Assembly (NCBI RefSeq): GCF_023100685.1
Contig: NZ_CP090064.1
Span: 2,170,001 to 2,234,000 of the forward strand
Length of the DNA: 64,000 bases
Origin: Proteus vulgaris
Lineage (GTDB): Bacteria > Pseudomonadota > Gammaproteobacteria > Enterobacterales > Enterobacteriaceae
Reading direction: 5' to 3'
Shown in pieces: positions 35,676 to 45,736 of this stretch. The notes under the pieces were generated by a model, which saw only the letters and a list, made by a program, of their open reading frames with translations, was not told where the DNA came from and ran no database searches. Within the stretch, counting starts at the first letter, position 1. Each line of letters begins with the position of its first letter. The position numbers and the translations under genes were made by a program.

Positions 35676-38114
35676 ATGAAAAACATCAAAGAGATGGCGT
35701 TACTTTCCACTCCCTTATCTCGCCGTCGTTTTGTAAAAACAGGTGCAGCGAGTGGTTTAGCAATAACTGCAGGGGGATTATCTCTCCCCTTTAATCAAGC
35801 CATCGCCACAGAGACAAAACCGACAACGAATAGCGAAAAAGTGGTGTGGAGTGCCTGTACAGTAAACTGTGGTAGTCGGTGTCCATTACGTATGCATGTT
35901 GTTGATGGTGAAATTAAATATGTAGAAACCGACAATACGGGTAATGATATCTACGAAGAATTACACCAAGTTCGTGCCTGTTTACGTGGTCGCTCAATGC
36001 GTCGGCGTGTTTACAACCCTGACCGTTTACGCTACCCAATGAAACGTGTGGGTAAGCGTGGTGAAGGTAAATTTGAACGTATTTCATGGGATGAAGCCTT
36101 TGATACGATTTCAGATACCATGAAACGTTTGATTAAAGATTATGGTAATGAATCTATTTATTTGAACTACGGCACAGGTACTTTAGGTGGCACGATGACG
36201 AAGTCATGGCCACCAGGAGCAACATTAATTGCTCGTTTAATGAATTGTTGTGGTGGTTATCTTAATCACTACGGTGATTACAGTACGGCACAAATTGCGG
36301 CTGGCTTAAATTACACCTATGGTGGTTGGGCAGATGGTAATAGCCCTTCAGATATTGAAAACACCAAACTGGTTGTAATGTTTGGTAATAATCCAGGTGA
36401 AACACGGATGAGTGGTGGCGGTGTCACCTATTACGTTGAACAAGCCCGTGAGAAATCTGATGCACGAATGATTATCATCGATCCGCGTTATACCGATACG
36501 GGTGCAGGTCGTGAAGATGAGTGGATCCCTATTCGCCCAGGAACGGATGCAGCATTAGTCAATGCCTTAGCGTATGTCATGATCAAAGAAGACTTAGTTG
36601 ATAAGCCTTTCCTAGATAAATATTGCGTAGGTTACGATGAAACCACTCTACCTGAAGGTGCGCCAAAAAATGGGCACTATAAAGCCTATATTTTAGGTGA
36701 CGGCGCTGACGGTCAACCTAAAACACCAGAATGGGCAGCGCAAATTACAGGTATTCCCGCTTCACGTATTGTGAAATTGGCTCGTGAAATTGCAACAGCA
36801 AAACCAGCTTATATTACACAAGGATGGGGGCCTCAACGCCGTTCTAACGGTGAACTTGCTTCTCGTGCTATTGCGATGCTCTCTATTTTGACTGGTAATG
36901 TAGGAATTAACGGCGGTAATACTGGTGCTCGCGAAGGCTCTTACAGCATTCCTTTTGTTCGTATGCCTACGTTCACTAACCCTGTCACCACCAGCATTTC
37001 CATGTTTATGTGGACGGATGCAATCTTACGTGGCCCAGAAATGACAGCAACTCGTGATGGTGTTCGTGGTAAAGACAAACTTGATGTGCCTATTAAAATG
37101 GTATGGAACTACGCAGGTAACTGTTTAGTTAACCAACATTCTGAAATTAATCGTACTCACGATATTTTGCAAGACGATAAAAAATGCGAAATGATTGTGG
37201 TGATCGATAACCATATGACAGCATCTGCTAAATATGCCGATATTCTACTTCCTGATTGCACTGCATCAGAACAGATGGATTTCTGTATGGATGCATCGGC
37301 GGGTAATATGGCGTATGTAATTTTTGCAGATCAAGCAATAAAACCTCGCTTTGAAAGCCGTAATATCTATGAAATGACCAGCGAAATTGCAAAACGCATG
37401 GGTGTAGGTGAAAAATTCACTGAAAATCGTACTCAAGAAGAATGGTTACGTCACCTTTACGAACAATCTCGTCAAAACTTACCTGAACTTCCCACTTTTG
37501 AAGAGTTCCGTACTCAAGGGATCTTCAAAAAACGCGACCCTGAAGGTCATCATGTTGCTTATCGTAAATTCCGTGATGATCCTGAAAACAACCCATTAAC
37601 GACACCATCAGGCAAAATTGAGATTTATTCTTCTCAACTTGCTGACATTAAAGCGACATGGGAACTTGCATCTGACGATGTCATTGATCCACTGCCGATT
37701 TATTCTGCTGGTTTTGAAAGTTATGGTGATCCAGCAATGGAAAAATATCCATTACAAATGACGGGTTTCCACTATAAATCACGTACTCACTCAACTTATG
37801 GCAACGTAGATGTTTTAAAAGCCGCATGTCCACAAGAAATATGGATAAACCCTGTTGATGCATCAAAACGAGGCATTAAACACGGTGATTTAGTACGTAT
37901 TTATAACGATCGTGGTGAAGTTAGGATCAACGCAAAAGTGACACCTCGTATTTTACCCGGTGTAGTCGGTTTAAGTGAAGGTGCTTGGTATAACCCAGAT
38001 AGTAACCGCATTGATCACGCAGGTAGTATTAACGTGTTAACGACACAACGCCCTTCGCCACTTGCCAAGGGTAATCCTTCTCACAGTAATCTTGTTGAAG
38101 TCGTCAAGGCGTAA
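35676..38114 (+). CDS. dmsA: Anaerobic dimethyl sulfoxide reductase catalytic subunit DmsA
   Basis: Molybdopterin (bis-MGD) catalytic subunit of the membrane-bound DMSO/TMAO reductase. A twin-arginine signal is present at 15-21 (SRRRFVK), so the folded enzyme is exported by Tat. A [4Fe-4S] motif follows (CTVNCGSRCPL... C in VRACLRG), and the HYGDYS segment contains the serine expected to bind Mo. It aligns with E. coli DmsA over its full length (812 vs 814 aa) including the C-terminal molybdopterin dinucleotide domain. First gene of dmsABC, 11 bases before dmsB. Confidence 0.97.
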   Translation: MKNIKEMALLSTPLSRRRFVKTGAASGLAITAGGLSLPFNQAIATETKPTTNSEKVVWSACTVNCGSRCPLRMHVVDGEIKYVETDNTGNDIYEELHQVRACLRGRSMRRRVYNPDRLRYPMKRVGKRGEGKFERISWDEAFDTISDTMKRLIKDYGNESIYLNYGTGTLGGTMTKSWPPGATLIARLMNCCGGYLNHYGDYSTAQIAAGLNYTYGGWADGNSPSDIENTKLVVMFGNNPGETRMSGGGVTYYVEQAREKSDARMIIIDPRYTDTGAGREDEWIPIRPGTDAALVNALAYVMIKEDLVDKPFLDKYCVGYDETTLPEGAPKNGHYKAYILGDGADGQPKTPEWAAQITGIPASRIVKLAREIATAKPAYITQGWGPQRRSNGELASRAIAMLSILTGNVGINGGNTGAREGSYSIPFVRMPTFTNPVTTSISMFMWTDAILRGPEMTATRDGVRGKDKLDVPIKMVWNYAGNCLVNQHSEINRTHDILQDDKKCEMIVVIDNHMTASAKYADILLPDCTASEQMDFCMDASAGNMAYVIFADQAIKPRFESRNIYEMTSEIAKRMGVGEKFTENRTQEEWLRHLYEQSRQNLPELPTFEEFRTQGIFKKRDPEGHHVAYRKFRDDPENNPLTTPSGKIEIYSSQLADIKATWELASDDVIDPLPIYSAGFESYGDPAMEKYPLQMTGFHYKSRTHSTYGNVDVLKAACPQEIWINPVDASKRGIKHGDLVRIYNDRGEVRINAKVTPRILPGVVGLSEGAWYNPDSNRIDHAGSINVLTTQRPSPLAKGNPSHSNLVEVVKA

Positions 38115-38125
38115 GGAGTCTGGTT

Positions 38126-38743
38126 ATGTCAACGCAATATGGTTTTTACATTGATTCAAGTCGTTGCACCGGCTGCAAAACCTGTGAACTGGCGTGCAAG
38201 GATTTTAAAAATTTATCCCCTGAAGTCAATTTCCGTCGGATCTATGAATATGCAGGTGGCGATTGGACTGAACAAGACGGCGTTTATACACAAAATATTT
38301 TTGCCTATTACTTATCCATTTCGTGTAACCACTGTGACGATCCTGCTTGTGCAAAAGTTTGCCCAAGTGGTGCAATGCATAAACGTGAAGATGGCTTTGT
38401 TGTCGTTAATGAAGATATTTGTATCGGTTGTCGTTATTGTCACATGGCATGTCCTTATGGCGCACCGCAATTTGATGAAGTTAAAGGTCATATGACCAAA
38501 TGTGACGGTTGTTATGAGCGTGTAGCTGAAGGCAAAAAACCGATTTGTGTTGAGTCTTGTCCACTACGTGCATTAGATATGGCACCGATTGAAGAATTAC
38601 GTGCTAAATATGGTGATTTAGCTGAAATCGCCCCACTTCCTTCAGCAAAATATACCAAGCCAAATATTGTCCTTAAATTAAATGCCAATAGCCGTCCTGT
38701 GGGTGATACCACCGGTCATCTGGCAAACCCAGAGGAGGTGTAA
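38126..38743 (+). CDS. dmsB: DMSO reductase electron-transfer subunit DmsB
   Basis: Iron-sulfur subunit carrying four [4Fe-4S] clusters between DmsC and DmsA. Four cysteine groups are visible: C14-C17-C20-C24 (CTGCKTCELAC), CNHCDDPACAKVCP, CIGCRYCHMACP and CDGCYERVAEGKKPICVESCP. The 205-residue length equals E. coli DmsB. Its end carries a GAGGAGG that serves as ribosome-binding site for dmsC. Confidence 0.97.
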   Translation: MSTQYGFYIDSSRCTGCKTCELACKDFKNLSPEVNFRRIYEYAGGDWTEQDGVYTQNIFAYYLSISCNHCDDPACAKVCPSGAMHKREDGFVVVNEDICIGCRYCHMACPYGAPQFDEVKGHMTKCDGCYERVAEGKKPICVESCPLRALDMAPIEELRAKYGDLAEIAPLPSAKYTKPNIVLKLNANSRPVGDTTGHLANPEEV

Positions 38744-38744
38744 G

Positions 38745-39602
38745 ATGGTGGGATTGCATGAATGGCCACTGATGTTCTTTACTGTTATCGGTCAAAGTGT
38801 TGCTGGCGCATTTATTATCATGGGATGCGCTATTCTTTCGGGGAAGCTTTCTCCTGAAATGAACAGAAAAGTACATTACAGCATGTTTGGTCTTTGGGTA
38901 TTAATGGGTATTGGTTTCTTATTATCCATGATGCATATGGGAACCCCATTACGCGCATTTAACTCATTACTTCGTCTGGGTCACTCATCATTAAGTAATG
39001 AAATTGCCAGCGGTTCAATTTTCTTTGCTCTGGGTGGGATCTACTGGTTACTGGCTGTACTTAATAAGATGCCGGCTGCATTGGGCAAATTATGGGTCGC
39101 CCTTGTGATAGTATTAGCTGCATTATTTATTACAGCAATATCTCGCGTATACCAAATTGATACCGTTCCAACATGGTATAACAGCTACACTACATTTAAT
39201 TTTGTGCTAACCGCCTTTATCTGTGGCCCTATTTTAGCGGCACTTTTACTGCGTATTGCGGGTTTTAACCTCAATTGTGTCAGTGCATTGCCATTATTAA
39301 GTGTTATCGCAATTGTTGTGAGTGCTATTGTGGCAACATCACAAGGCTTTGAATTAGGCTCTATTCAAACTTCTGTACAAAAAGCAGTAGATTTAGTCCC
39401 TAACTATGGTGCTTTAATGGGAATTAAATTAGTAGCTTTAGTTTTAGGCTTAAGTTGCTGGATTGCACCACTTCTGCGTAAAAATAACCCTTCTGTTGCT
39501 TTATTAGCATTGGGCTTTATTTTAGTGTTTGCCGGTGAGTTTATCGGACGCGGTGTGTTCTATGGTTTACATATGACTGTCGGTATGGCTGTGGTTGGTT
39601 AA
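38745..39602 (+). CDS. dmsC: DMSO reductase membrane anchor subunit DmsC
   Basis: Eight-span menaquinol-oxidising anchor of DmsABC. The start chosen, ATG at 38745, is one base after the dmsB stop with GAGGAGG upstream, and gives MVGLHEWPLMFFTVIGQS as in enteric DmsC; a longer frame from 38682 overlaps dmsB and is not used. The product is 285 aa (E. coli 287). The LHMTVG segment near the C-terminus and the hydrophobic profile fit the family. Confidence 0.94.
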   Translation: MVGLHEWPLMFFTVIGQSVAGAFIIMGCAILSGKLSPEMNRKVHYSMFGLWVLMGIGFLLSMMHMGTPLRAFNSLLRLGHSSLSNEIASGSIFFALGGIYWLLAVLNKMPAALGKLWVALVIVLAALFITAISRVYQIDTVPTWYNSYTTFNFVLTAFICGPILAALLLRIAGFNLNCVSALPLLSVIAIVVSAIVATSQGFELGSIQTSVQKAVDLVPNYGALMGIKLVALVLGLSCWIAPLLRKNNPSVALLALGFILVFAGEFIGRGVFYGLHMTVGMAVVG

Positions 39603-39619
39603 TTAAAAGTACTGCCTTT

Positions 39620-39678
39620 AAACCGCTGTAATAGTTAAAAAGCCCATACTTTTTATCTGTTATGGCGGTTTTCCTTTT
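39620..39678 (+). terminator. Large hairpin with T-tract between dmsC and dmsD
   Basis: Outer arms AAACCGC / GCGGTTT extend through G-U-tolerant pairing (TGTAATAG with CTGTTATG) to an inner AAAAAG-CCCATA-CTTTTT hairpin, followed by TTTTCCTTTTAT. It should terminate dmsABC or attenuate into dmsD. Confidence 0.75.
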
Positions 39679-39776
39679 ATAATGCGGTATCACTCTTTTT
39701 TAATCTTCGTCATTATGTTTAGATAGAAAATCGCATATAGTAAAGACAATAAATCTAAGCGGATTATAAAAATATT

Positions 39777-40388
39777 ATGGAACAACAACTTATTACTGAC
39801 ATTTCTCTTACTGCCCGTATTTTAGGTGCGGCATTTTATTATGCACCCACTGAAAAAAATGACATTGTCGAACTGCTGTCGAGCCCAAAGTGGATTGATG
39901 AATGGCCGTATGGCAGTGAGGAAGAGAAGCAACGTATTGCAAGTCTACTTTCACAAACCTCATTAAATGAAGAAACTTTAGCACAAGCTTATCAGCGTTT
40001 ATTTGTCGGCCCTTACGCACTTCCAGCACCGCCTTGGGGCTCAGTCTATCTTGATCATGAAAATGTATTATTTGGTAATTCAACATTAGATTTACGTGAA
40101 TGGATGCTAGAAAATGGCATTGATATTGCGTTAACTCAAAATGAGCCTGAAGATCACTTTGGATTAATGGTAATGATGGTGGCATGGATTGCAGAAACTC
40201 GCCCTGAAAAGCTCAATGAGTTATTAGCAGAACACCTTCTGCCATGGGCTTATCGTTATTTAGAAAAGTTATCTTTACAAGGGGCCTTCCCTTATTATGA
40301 AGGTTTAGCCATGTTGGCGACGTTAACGCTCAAAAGTTGGCAATCGCAGTTAAATGTGACCCCTGCTGAAAAACAATTATTTTGTTGA
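39777..40388 (+). CDS. dmsD: Tat proofreading chaperone DmsD
   Basis: TorD-family chaperone (203 aa) that binds the twin-arginine leader of DmsA and holds export until the cofactor is inserted. It aligns closely with E. coli DmsD: ARILGAAFYYAPT, QAYQRLFVGPYALPAPPWGSVYLDHENVLFGNSTLDLREWM and QNEPEDHFGLMVMM. The EPEDH motif is the conserved leader-binding segment. It sits 174 bases after dmsC behind a terminator-like hairpin, so it probably has its own promoter. Ends at a bidirectional terminator. Confidence 0.95.
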   Translation: MEQQLITDISLTARILGAAFYYAPTEKNDIVELLSSPKWIDEWPYGSEEEKQRIASLLSQTSLNEETLAQAYQRLFVGPYALPAPPWGSVYLDHENVLFGNSTLDLREWMLENGIDIALTQNEPEDHFGLMVMMVAWIAETRPEKLNELLAEHLLPWAYRYLEKLSLQGAFPYYEGLAMLATLTLKSWQSQLNVTPAEKQLFC

Positions 40389-40410
40389 TTAATCATCAAT
40401 AGTAAAAATA

Positions 40411-40477
40411 AAAAGTCCTAAAAGTATCTGATCTTATGCTGTTACTTCAATTCTCGCTTTTAGGGCTTTTATTTATA
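40411..40477. terminator. Bidirectional intrinsic terminator
   Basis: Long 14-bp arms AAAAGTCCTAAAAG / CTTTTAGGGCTTTT pair with a single G-U position around a 32-base loop. A T-run follows on both strands. It separates dmsD from the convergent deaminase gene. Confidence 0.8.
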
Positions 40478-40492
40478 GAATACTTAGCATCT

Positions 40493-40954
40493 TTAAGATT
40501 GCTGTGACCAATACTGATAAAGCTCAGGTTGCATTTCATTCTCAGCTTTTATCTGTACAAATTGAAGGCCTTCTTGTTGCTCTGGCTCCTTTCTTAATAC
40601 TTTAGCAATACGGGCTGTCGATAATCCGTAAGGCTCTGCATCCTCATTAGAATAAGCATAAAAAATTTTAGAGATCCCCGCCATACGCATGGCTGCAAGA
40701 CACATTGGGCAAGGTTGTCCACTGGCATAAACAATACAGTCATCTAATTTTGTTCGCCCTAATACTTTACCTGCTTCTCGTAATGCTAATAATTCAGCAT
40801 GGGCAGTGGGATCATTTGTCGTTACTATTTGATTAACAGCACTTGCAATCACTTGATCATTATTCACAATAACCGCACCAAATGGCCTTCCCCCCACTTT
40901 CACATTATCCATTGCAAGCGATATAGCTTGTTGTATAAATTGCTTATCTGACAT
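40493..40954 (-). CDS. Nucleoside/guanine deaminase family protein (cytidine deaminase fold)
   Basis: Zinc-dependent deaminase of 153 aa. HAE in TNDPTAHAELLALREA and PCPMCLAAMRMAGI supply the zinc ligands and proton shuttle, and GGRPFGAVIV is the nearby conserved strand. The TNDPTAHAE phrase and C-terminal tail resemble guanine deaminase (GuaD) and related nucleoside deaminases more than tRNA deaminase TadA, which would lack this tail. Its ATG overlaps the stop of the ankyrin gene in TAATG, so it is translationally coupled to an exported protein. Substrate (guanine, guanosine, cytosine or other) unresolved. Confidence 0.82.
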   Translation of the reverse strand: MSDKQFIQQAISLAMDNVKVGGRPFGAVIVNNDQVIASAVNQIVTTNDPTAHAELLALREAGKVLGRTKLDDCIVYASGQPCPMCLAAMRMAGISKIFYAYSNEDAEPYGLSTARIAKVLRKEPEQQEGLQFVQIKAENEMQPELYQYWSQQS

Positions 40955-41640
40955 TATTTTGCCCCCGCTTTTTCAAGTATATTAACGATGTTTGTATAGC
41001 CTTTATCTTTAGCTAAGGTTAATGGTGTGTGGCCAGAGCCATCGGCGAGGTTAACGTTAGCTCCGCCTTCAATAAGTAAAGTCACAATCTCTTCATATTT
41101 TTGGCTACCATCACCTAAAATAATAGCTTCGATTAAAGCCGTCCAACCTAAACGATTAATATGATCAACATCCACACCAGCATCAATCAATGTTTTTACT
41201 GTTTTTACATGACCTCGCTCTGAAGCAGGAATTAATGCTGTTCCACCATAACGATTAACACTTTTAAGCGAGGCACCATGCGATAACGTTAATTCTAAGA
41301 TCTCCTGTAAACCTCTAGCGCCTGAATAAAGATATGGTGAATCATGAATAGCATCACGAGCATTAACATCTGCACCATGCTCAATCAGATATTTTGCAAC
41401 CTCAATTTGGTTGGCATGTGTGGCCGCCATTAGCGGTGTGCGTAACTTTAGATCACGTTGTTCAATATCTGCACCTTGTTCTATCTGACGTTTTAATTCA
41501 GATAAATTTCCCTCTTGTGCCAGTGTAACTAGGTATGCCTTATCAGAATTTGCCATCGCTTTAACCATGAAGATAGATGAAATTATTAATAAGCTTAAGA
41601 AGTATAAAAACCATTTGGCCTTTAGATAGAGAGTATTCAT
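40954..41640 (-). CDS. Exported ankyrin-repeat protein
   Basis: A 228-residue protein with an N-terminal hydrophobic segment (~11-27) ending in VKAMA-NSDKAY, a Sec signal peptide or anchor, followed by about five or six ankyrin repeats (~33-228; e.g. KLRTPLMAATHANQIEVAKYLIEHGADVNARD, YGGTALIPASERGHVKTVKTLIDAGVDV, GHTPLTLAKDKGYTNIVNILEKAGA). Ankyrin repeats bind partner proteins; small periplasmic ankyrin proteins in enterics can act as immunity or catalase-associated factors, but no function is assigned here. First gene of a two-gene unit with the deaminase. Divergent from the kdp operon. Confidence 0.82.
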   Translation of the reverse strand: MNTLYLKAKWFLYFLSLLIISSIFMVKAMANSDKAYLVTLAQEGNLSELKRQIEQGADIEQRDLKLRTPLMAATHANQIEVAKYLIEHGADVNARDAIHDSPYLYSGARGLQEILELTLSHGASLKSVNRYGGTALIPASERGHVKTVKTLIDAGVDVDHINRLGWTALIEAIILGDGSQKYEEIVTLLIEGGANVNLADGSGHTPLTLAKDKGYTNIVNILEKAGAK

Positions 41641-41766
41641 TCAATATCCCCTAGAGAGTGCTAATTTCTATTCACTTAATTAGCATATTATTTGAACCTA
41701 ACTTAGATCTAACAAAGGCATGACATTATTTCAACCAATCAAGGAGTCAATAGATCACCTATCTGC

Positions 41767-41788
41767 CATTTTTATACTTTTTTTACAC
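41767..41788 (+). promoter_or_regulatory. KdpE-type binding site of the kdp promoter
   Basis: CATTTTTATAC directly followed by TTTTTTTACAC is, to my memory, identical to the core of the KdpE-protected site of E. coli kdpFABC. It lies 80 bases before kdpF. The promoter itself (possibly TTTACA at 41814 with a weak -10) is not clear enough to call. Confidence 0.65.
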
Positions 41789-41867
41789 TTCACCTATCTC
41801 TTTTATCAACATCTTTACAGACCTTTAAGTACGCTCTCTTAATCTAAATAGTAAAAGGATCATTCTG

Positions 41868-41951
41868 ATGGTGATATTCGGTGCTGTGACATTAGTTGTT
41901 TTGCTCACTGCTTATCTTATTTATGTGTTATTTCATGCAGAGGCATTTTAA
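41868..41951 (+). CDS. kdpF: Potassium-transporting ATPase small subunit KdpF
   Basis: A 27-residue single-span membrane peptide, [10 protein letters not shown]... ending in the characteristic HAEAF (E. coli KdpF, 29 aa, ends NAEAF). It stabilises the KdpABC complex. The reading frame is preceded by AAGGAT nine bases upstream, and its stop is two bases before the kdpA ATG. Too short for routine ORF finding but well supported by position, ending and hydrophobicity. Confidence 0.9.
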   Translation: MVIFGAVTLVVLLTAYLIYVLFHAEAF

Positions 41952-41953
41952 AA

Positions 41954-43657
41954 ATGGCAATAACAGCGTTGATATATATTGCTGTTTTTCTTATTACACT
42001 ATTTGTAATGGGAAAAATGCTTGGACATTATTTAGCTCGCCTGATTGAAGGTGATTTACCTCATTGGGTTACTCAAACTGAACATGTCATTTGGCGTTGC
42101 TGTGGTTTTAAACCCGCAGGTAAATCTATTCAGCCTATGAGCGGGTATCAGTATATGCTCGCTCTGCTTATTTTTAATTTAATGGGGGCAATTCTATTAT
42201 TTGTCATACTACTTAACCAAGGCTATTTACCGTTAAATCCCCAATTTGCCCCTAATATGAACTGGGATTTAGCACTAAATACAACTATTAGCTTTATTAC
42301 AAATACTAACTGGCAAGCTTATAGCGGTGAAACTGCTGTCAGTTATTTGAGCCAAATGATGGGGCTCGCAGTACAAAACTTTTTATCTGCCACAACGGGA
42401 ATTGCGGTAGCTTTTGTTTTAATTAGAGCATTAACACAATCTTCTTGTACTTCTTTAGGGAATGCTTGGGTCGATATTGGGCGTATTACATTATATGTCT
42501 TACTACCTTTAGCGATTATCTGGTCTCTGTTATTTGTCAGCCAAGGCGTGATACAAAACTTTCAACCTGCGCTATTCAGTCAAGGTCTTGATGGTCAACA
42601 ACAATGGTTGCCAATGGGGCCAGTTGCTTCTCAAGAAGCAATTAAGTTATTAGGCACAAATGGCGGTGGTTTTTTTGCGGCAAACTCTGCACATCCTTAT
42701 GAAAATCCAACTTCATTAAGTAACTTCTTACAAATACTCGCTATTTTTCTTATTCCTACTGCCTTATGTTTTGCTTTTGGTCGTTTAAGTGGAGTTCAGC
42801 GCCAAGGCTACACCTTACTTTGGGCAATGACGCTGATTTTTATCGTTGCCGTTGGTGTTATTACTTGGGCTGAATGGCAAGGAAATCCAGAATTTATACT
42901 CGCAGGTACCAATAGCTCACTGAATTTTGAAGGAAAAGAAACACGATTTGGAATAATTGGTAGCGCCATTTTTGTTGCTGTCACAACGGCCGCTTCTTGT
43001 GGTGCCGTTAATGCAATGCATGATTCATTAACGGCATTAGGTGGCATGGTGCCAATGTGGTTAATGCAAACAGGTGAAGTGGTTTTTGGCGGTGTAGGCT
43101 CAGGATTTTATGGCATGATCCTTTATGTATTATTAGCTGTATTTATCGCTGGCTTAATGGTTGGTCGTGCACCGGAATATCTCGGTAAAAAGATTGGTGT
43201 TGCCGAAATGAAATGGGTAGCCATTGCCATTTTAATCTCTCCAGCCGTTGTTTTATTAGGTACTACCCTTGCGTTATTTACTGATGTTGGTCGTGAAGCC
43301 ATTTTAAACCCAGGCCCTCATGGCTTTAGCGAAGTGTTATATGCTTTTACTTCTGCTGCGAATAATAACGGTAGTGCCTTTGCCGGGCTCAATGTCAATT
43401 CACCTTTTTATAATCTGTCATTAGGTATCGCAATGCTCATTGGTCGCTTTGGTGTCATGTTACCTGTTTTTGCTATTGCGGGTAGTTTAGCGGTGAAAAA
43501 ACGTCAACCAGAAAGCTTGGCGACACTCTCTACCACTTCACCACTGTTTATTTTTTTATTGATCCTCACGGTATTAATGATCGGTGCTTTGACTTTTGTT
43601 CCGGCATTAGCACTTGGCCCTATTGCAGAACATTTACAGCTGTTTTGGGCTAAATAA
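41954..43657 (+). CDS. kdpA: Potassium-transporting ATPase K+-binding subunit KdpA
   Basis: Superfamily-of-K-transporters channel-like subunit that selects K+ for the KdpFABC pump in the inner membrane. The four pore-loop segments can be found: [11 protein letters not shown] (~115), [21 protein letters not shown] (~232), the [16 protein letters not shown] loop (~345) and [12 protein letters not shown] (~468). At 567 aa it is slightly longer than E. coli KdpA (557). It follows kdpF by two bases and is followed by kdpB after 11 bases with an AAGGAAA ribosome-binding site. Confidence 0.97.
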   Translation: MAITALIYIAVFLITLFVMGKMLGHYLARLIEGDLPHWVTQTEHVIWRCCGFKPAGKSIQPMSGYQYMLALLIFNLMGAILLFVILLNQGYLPLNPQFAPNMNWDLALNTTISFITNTNWQAYSGETAVSYLSQMMGLAVQNFLSATTGIAVAFVLIRALTQSSCTSLGNAWVDIGRITLYVLLPLAIIWSLLFVSQGVIQNFQPALFSQGLDGQQQWLPMGPVASQEAIKLLGTNGGGFFAANSAHPYENPTSLSNFLQILAIFLIPTALCFAFGRLSGVQRQGYTLLWAMTLIFIVAVGVITWAEWQGNPEFILAGTNSSLNFEGKETRFGIIGSAIFVAVTTAASCGAVNAMHDSLTALGGMVPMWLMQTGEVVFGGVGSGFYGMILYVLLAVFIAGLMVGRAPEYLGKKIGVAEMKWVAIAILISPAVVLLGTTLALFTDVGREAILNPGPHGFSEVLYAFTSAANNNGSAFAGLNVNSPFYNLSLGIAMLIGRFGVMLPVFAIAGSLAVKKRQPESLATLSTTSPLFIFLLILTVLMIGALTFVPALALGPIAEHLQLFWAK

Positions 43658-43668
43658 GGAAACCTATC

Positions 43669-45726
43669 ATGAAAACAACCCAACTTTTTGACAGAAAAAC
43701 AATAATGTCGGCTTTCTTTGATGCGATGAGAAAATGTACCCCTCAGGCTCAATGGCGTAACCCCGTTATGTTTATTGTTTATGTTGGTGCGCTTTTAACT
43801 ACCGGTATTTGGATTGCTTCGCTATTAGGATATCTCCCTAGTGATAATCATTTTACTTCACAAGTGATGTTTTGGTTATGGGTGACATTGTTATTTGCCA
43901 ATTTTGCTGAATCATTAGCAGAAAGCCGAAGCAAAGCACAAGCAGCTAGTTTACGTGGTGCGAAACAACAATCCAAAGCAGTGCGTTTGCATCACGCTGA
44001 CATCAATGCACCGAAAGAAACCGTTGATTCTTTTTCATTACATAAAGGTGATATTGTTTTAGTCAACGCGGGTGAAGTTATTCCTTGTGATGGCGAAGTA
44101 ATTGAAGGTGGTGCTTCAGTTGATGAAAGTGCTATTACGGGTGAGTCTGCACCGGTGATCCGTGAATCAGGTGGTGATTTTTCTTCTGTCACTGGTGGTA
44201 CTCGTGTGTTATCCGATTGGTTGATCATTCGTTGTACTGCAGAAGCGGGGAATTCATTTCTCGATCGCATGATTGAAATGGTTGAAGGCGCTAAACGCAG
44301 AAAAACACCAAATGAAGTGGCTTTAACTATTTTATTAACAGCACTCACACTTATTTTCTTATTAGCCTGCATCACCCTTTACCCGTTCAGTGTTTTCGCT
44401 GTCGAATATCAAGGCCATGGCGACGTTATTTCAGTAGTAACCTTGATTGCTTTGTTAGTATGTCTGATCCCTACCACGATAGGTGGGTTGCTTTCATCGA
44501 TTGGTGTTGCAGGTATGAGCCGAATGCTAGATGCAAATGTTATCGCAACTAGTGGCCGTGCTGTTGAAGCGGCTGGCGATGTTGACGTTTTACTTCTTGA
44601 TAAAACAGGCACAATTACTCTCGGTAATCGTCAAGCTTCTCGTTTTATCCCTCTTTCGGGTATTAGCGAAAAACAGCTTGCTGATGCAGCACAGTTAAGC
44701 TCGCTTGCAGATGAAACACCTGAGGGCAGAAGCATTGTGATCCTCGCTAAACAACGTTTTAATTTGCGCGAACGCGATTTAGCATCCATTGGGGCATCTT
44801 TTATTCCCTTCTCTGCAATGACACGAATGAGTGGAGTCAATATTGGGGAGCGATTGATCCGCAAAGGTTCTGTTGATGCTATTCGTCGTCATATTGAAGT
44901 TAGTCACGGTCATTTTCCTGATGAAGTCACCGCTATAGTCGAGCAAGTAGCAAGAGCTGGTGGAACACCACTAGTGGTCGTTGAAAATCAGAAAATTTTA
45001 GGTGTGGTTGAACTTAAAGATATTGTGAAAGGCGGTATTAAAGAACGTTTTGCCCAACTTCGCCAAATGGGGATAAAAACCGTCATGATCACCGGTGATA
45101 ATCATCTTACGGCAGCAGCTATCGCAGCAGAATCTGGTGTTGATGACTTCCTCGCAGAAGCAACACCAGAAGCAAAATTAGCATTAATTCGTCAATACCA
45201 ATCAGAAGGTCGATTAGTCGCAATGACGGGTGATGGTACTAATGATGCCCCTGCATTAGCACAAGCCGATGTTGCTGTTGCGATGAACTCAGGTACTCAA
45301 GCCGCTAAAGAAGCAGGCAATATGGTTGATTTAGACTCTAATCCAACAAAATTAATCGAAGTTGTGCATATTGGCAAACAAATGCTAATGACACGAGGTG
45401 CGTTAACTACTTTTAGTATTTCCAATGATATTGCTAAATATTTTGCCATTATACCAGCAGCCTTTGCCGTCACTTATCCTCAACTCAATATGCTTAATGT
45501 GATGAACTTGCATTCACCCGTATCGGCAATGCTATCTGCGGTTATTTTTAATGCCTTAATTATTGTTTTCTTGATCCCACTTGCACTTAAAGGTGTGAAT
45601 TACCGTCCAGTATCAGCACATGTATTACTTCGTCGTAATCTTTCCTTATACGGGATCAGCGGTCTATTAGTACCATTTATTGGCATTAAAGTTATCGATA
45701 TGATTTTAGCGCTTATTGGGTTTTAA
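43669..45726 (+). CDS. kdpB: Potassium-transporting ATPase ATP-binding subunit KdpB
   Basis: P-type ATPase subunit energising K+ uptake. The phosphorylated aspartate is D311 in [10 protein letters not shown]; the TGES actuator motif lies near residue 158 and the hinge [20 protein letters not shown] near 523. 685 aa against 682 in E. coli. Downstream, GGAG within the gap serves kdpC. Confidence 0.97.
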   Translation: MKTTQLFDRKTIMSAFFDAMRKCTPQAQWRNPVMFIVYVGALLTTGIWIASLLGYLPSDNHFTSQVMFWLWVTLLFANFAESLAESRSKAQAASLRGAKQQSKAVRLHHADINAPKETVDSFSLHKGDIVLVNAGEVIPCDGEVIEGGASVDESAITGESAPVIRESGGDFSSVTGGTRVLSDWLIIRCTAEAGNSFLDRMIEMVEGAKRRKTPNEVALTILLTALTLIFLLACITLYPFSVFAVEYQGHGDVISVVTLIALLVCLIPTTIGGLLSSIGVAGMSRMLDANVIATSGRAVEAAGDVDVLLLDKTGTITLGNRQASRFIPLSGISEKQLADAAQLSSLADETPEGRSIVILAKQRFNLRERDLASIGASFIPFSAMTRMSGVNIGERLIRKGSVDAIRRHIEVSHGHFPDEVTAIVEQVARAGGTPLVVVENQKILGVVELKDIVKGGIKERFAQLRQMGIKTVMITGDNHLTAAAIAAESGVDDFLAEATPEAKLALIRQYQSEGRLVAMTGDGTNDAPALAQADVAVAMNSGTQAAKEAGNMVDLDSNPTKLIEVVHIGKQMLMTRGALTTFSISNDIAKYFAIIPAAFAVTYPQLNMLNVMNLHSPVSAMLSAVIFNALIIVFLIPLALKGVNYRPVSAHVLLRRNLSLYGISGLLVPFIGIKVIDMILALIGF

Positions 45727-45736
45727 GGAGTTATAT

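Noticed and set aside
38682..38744. Upstream extension of dmsC inside dmsB
   Set aside because: The ATG after GAGGAGG at 38745 matches the enteric DmsC start.
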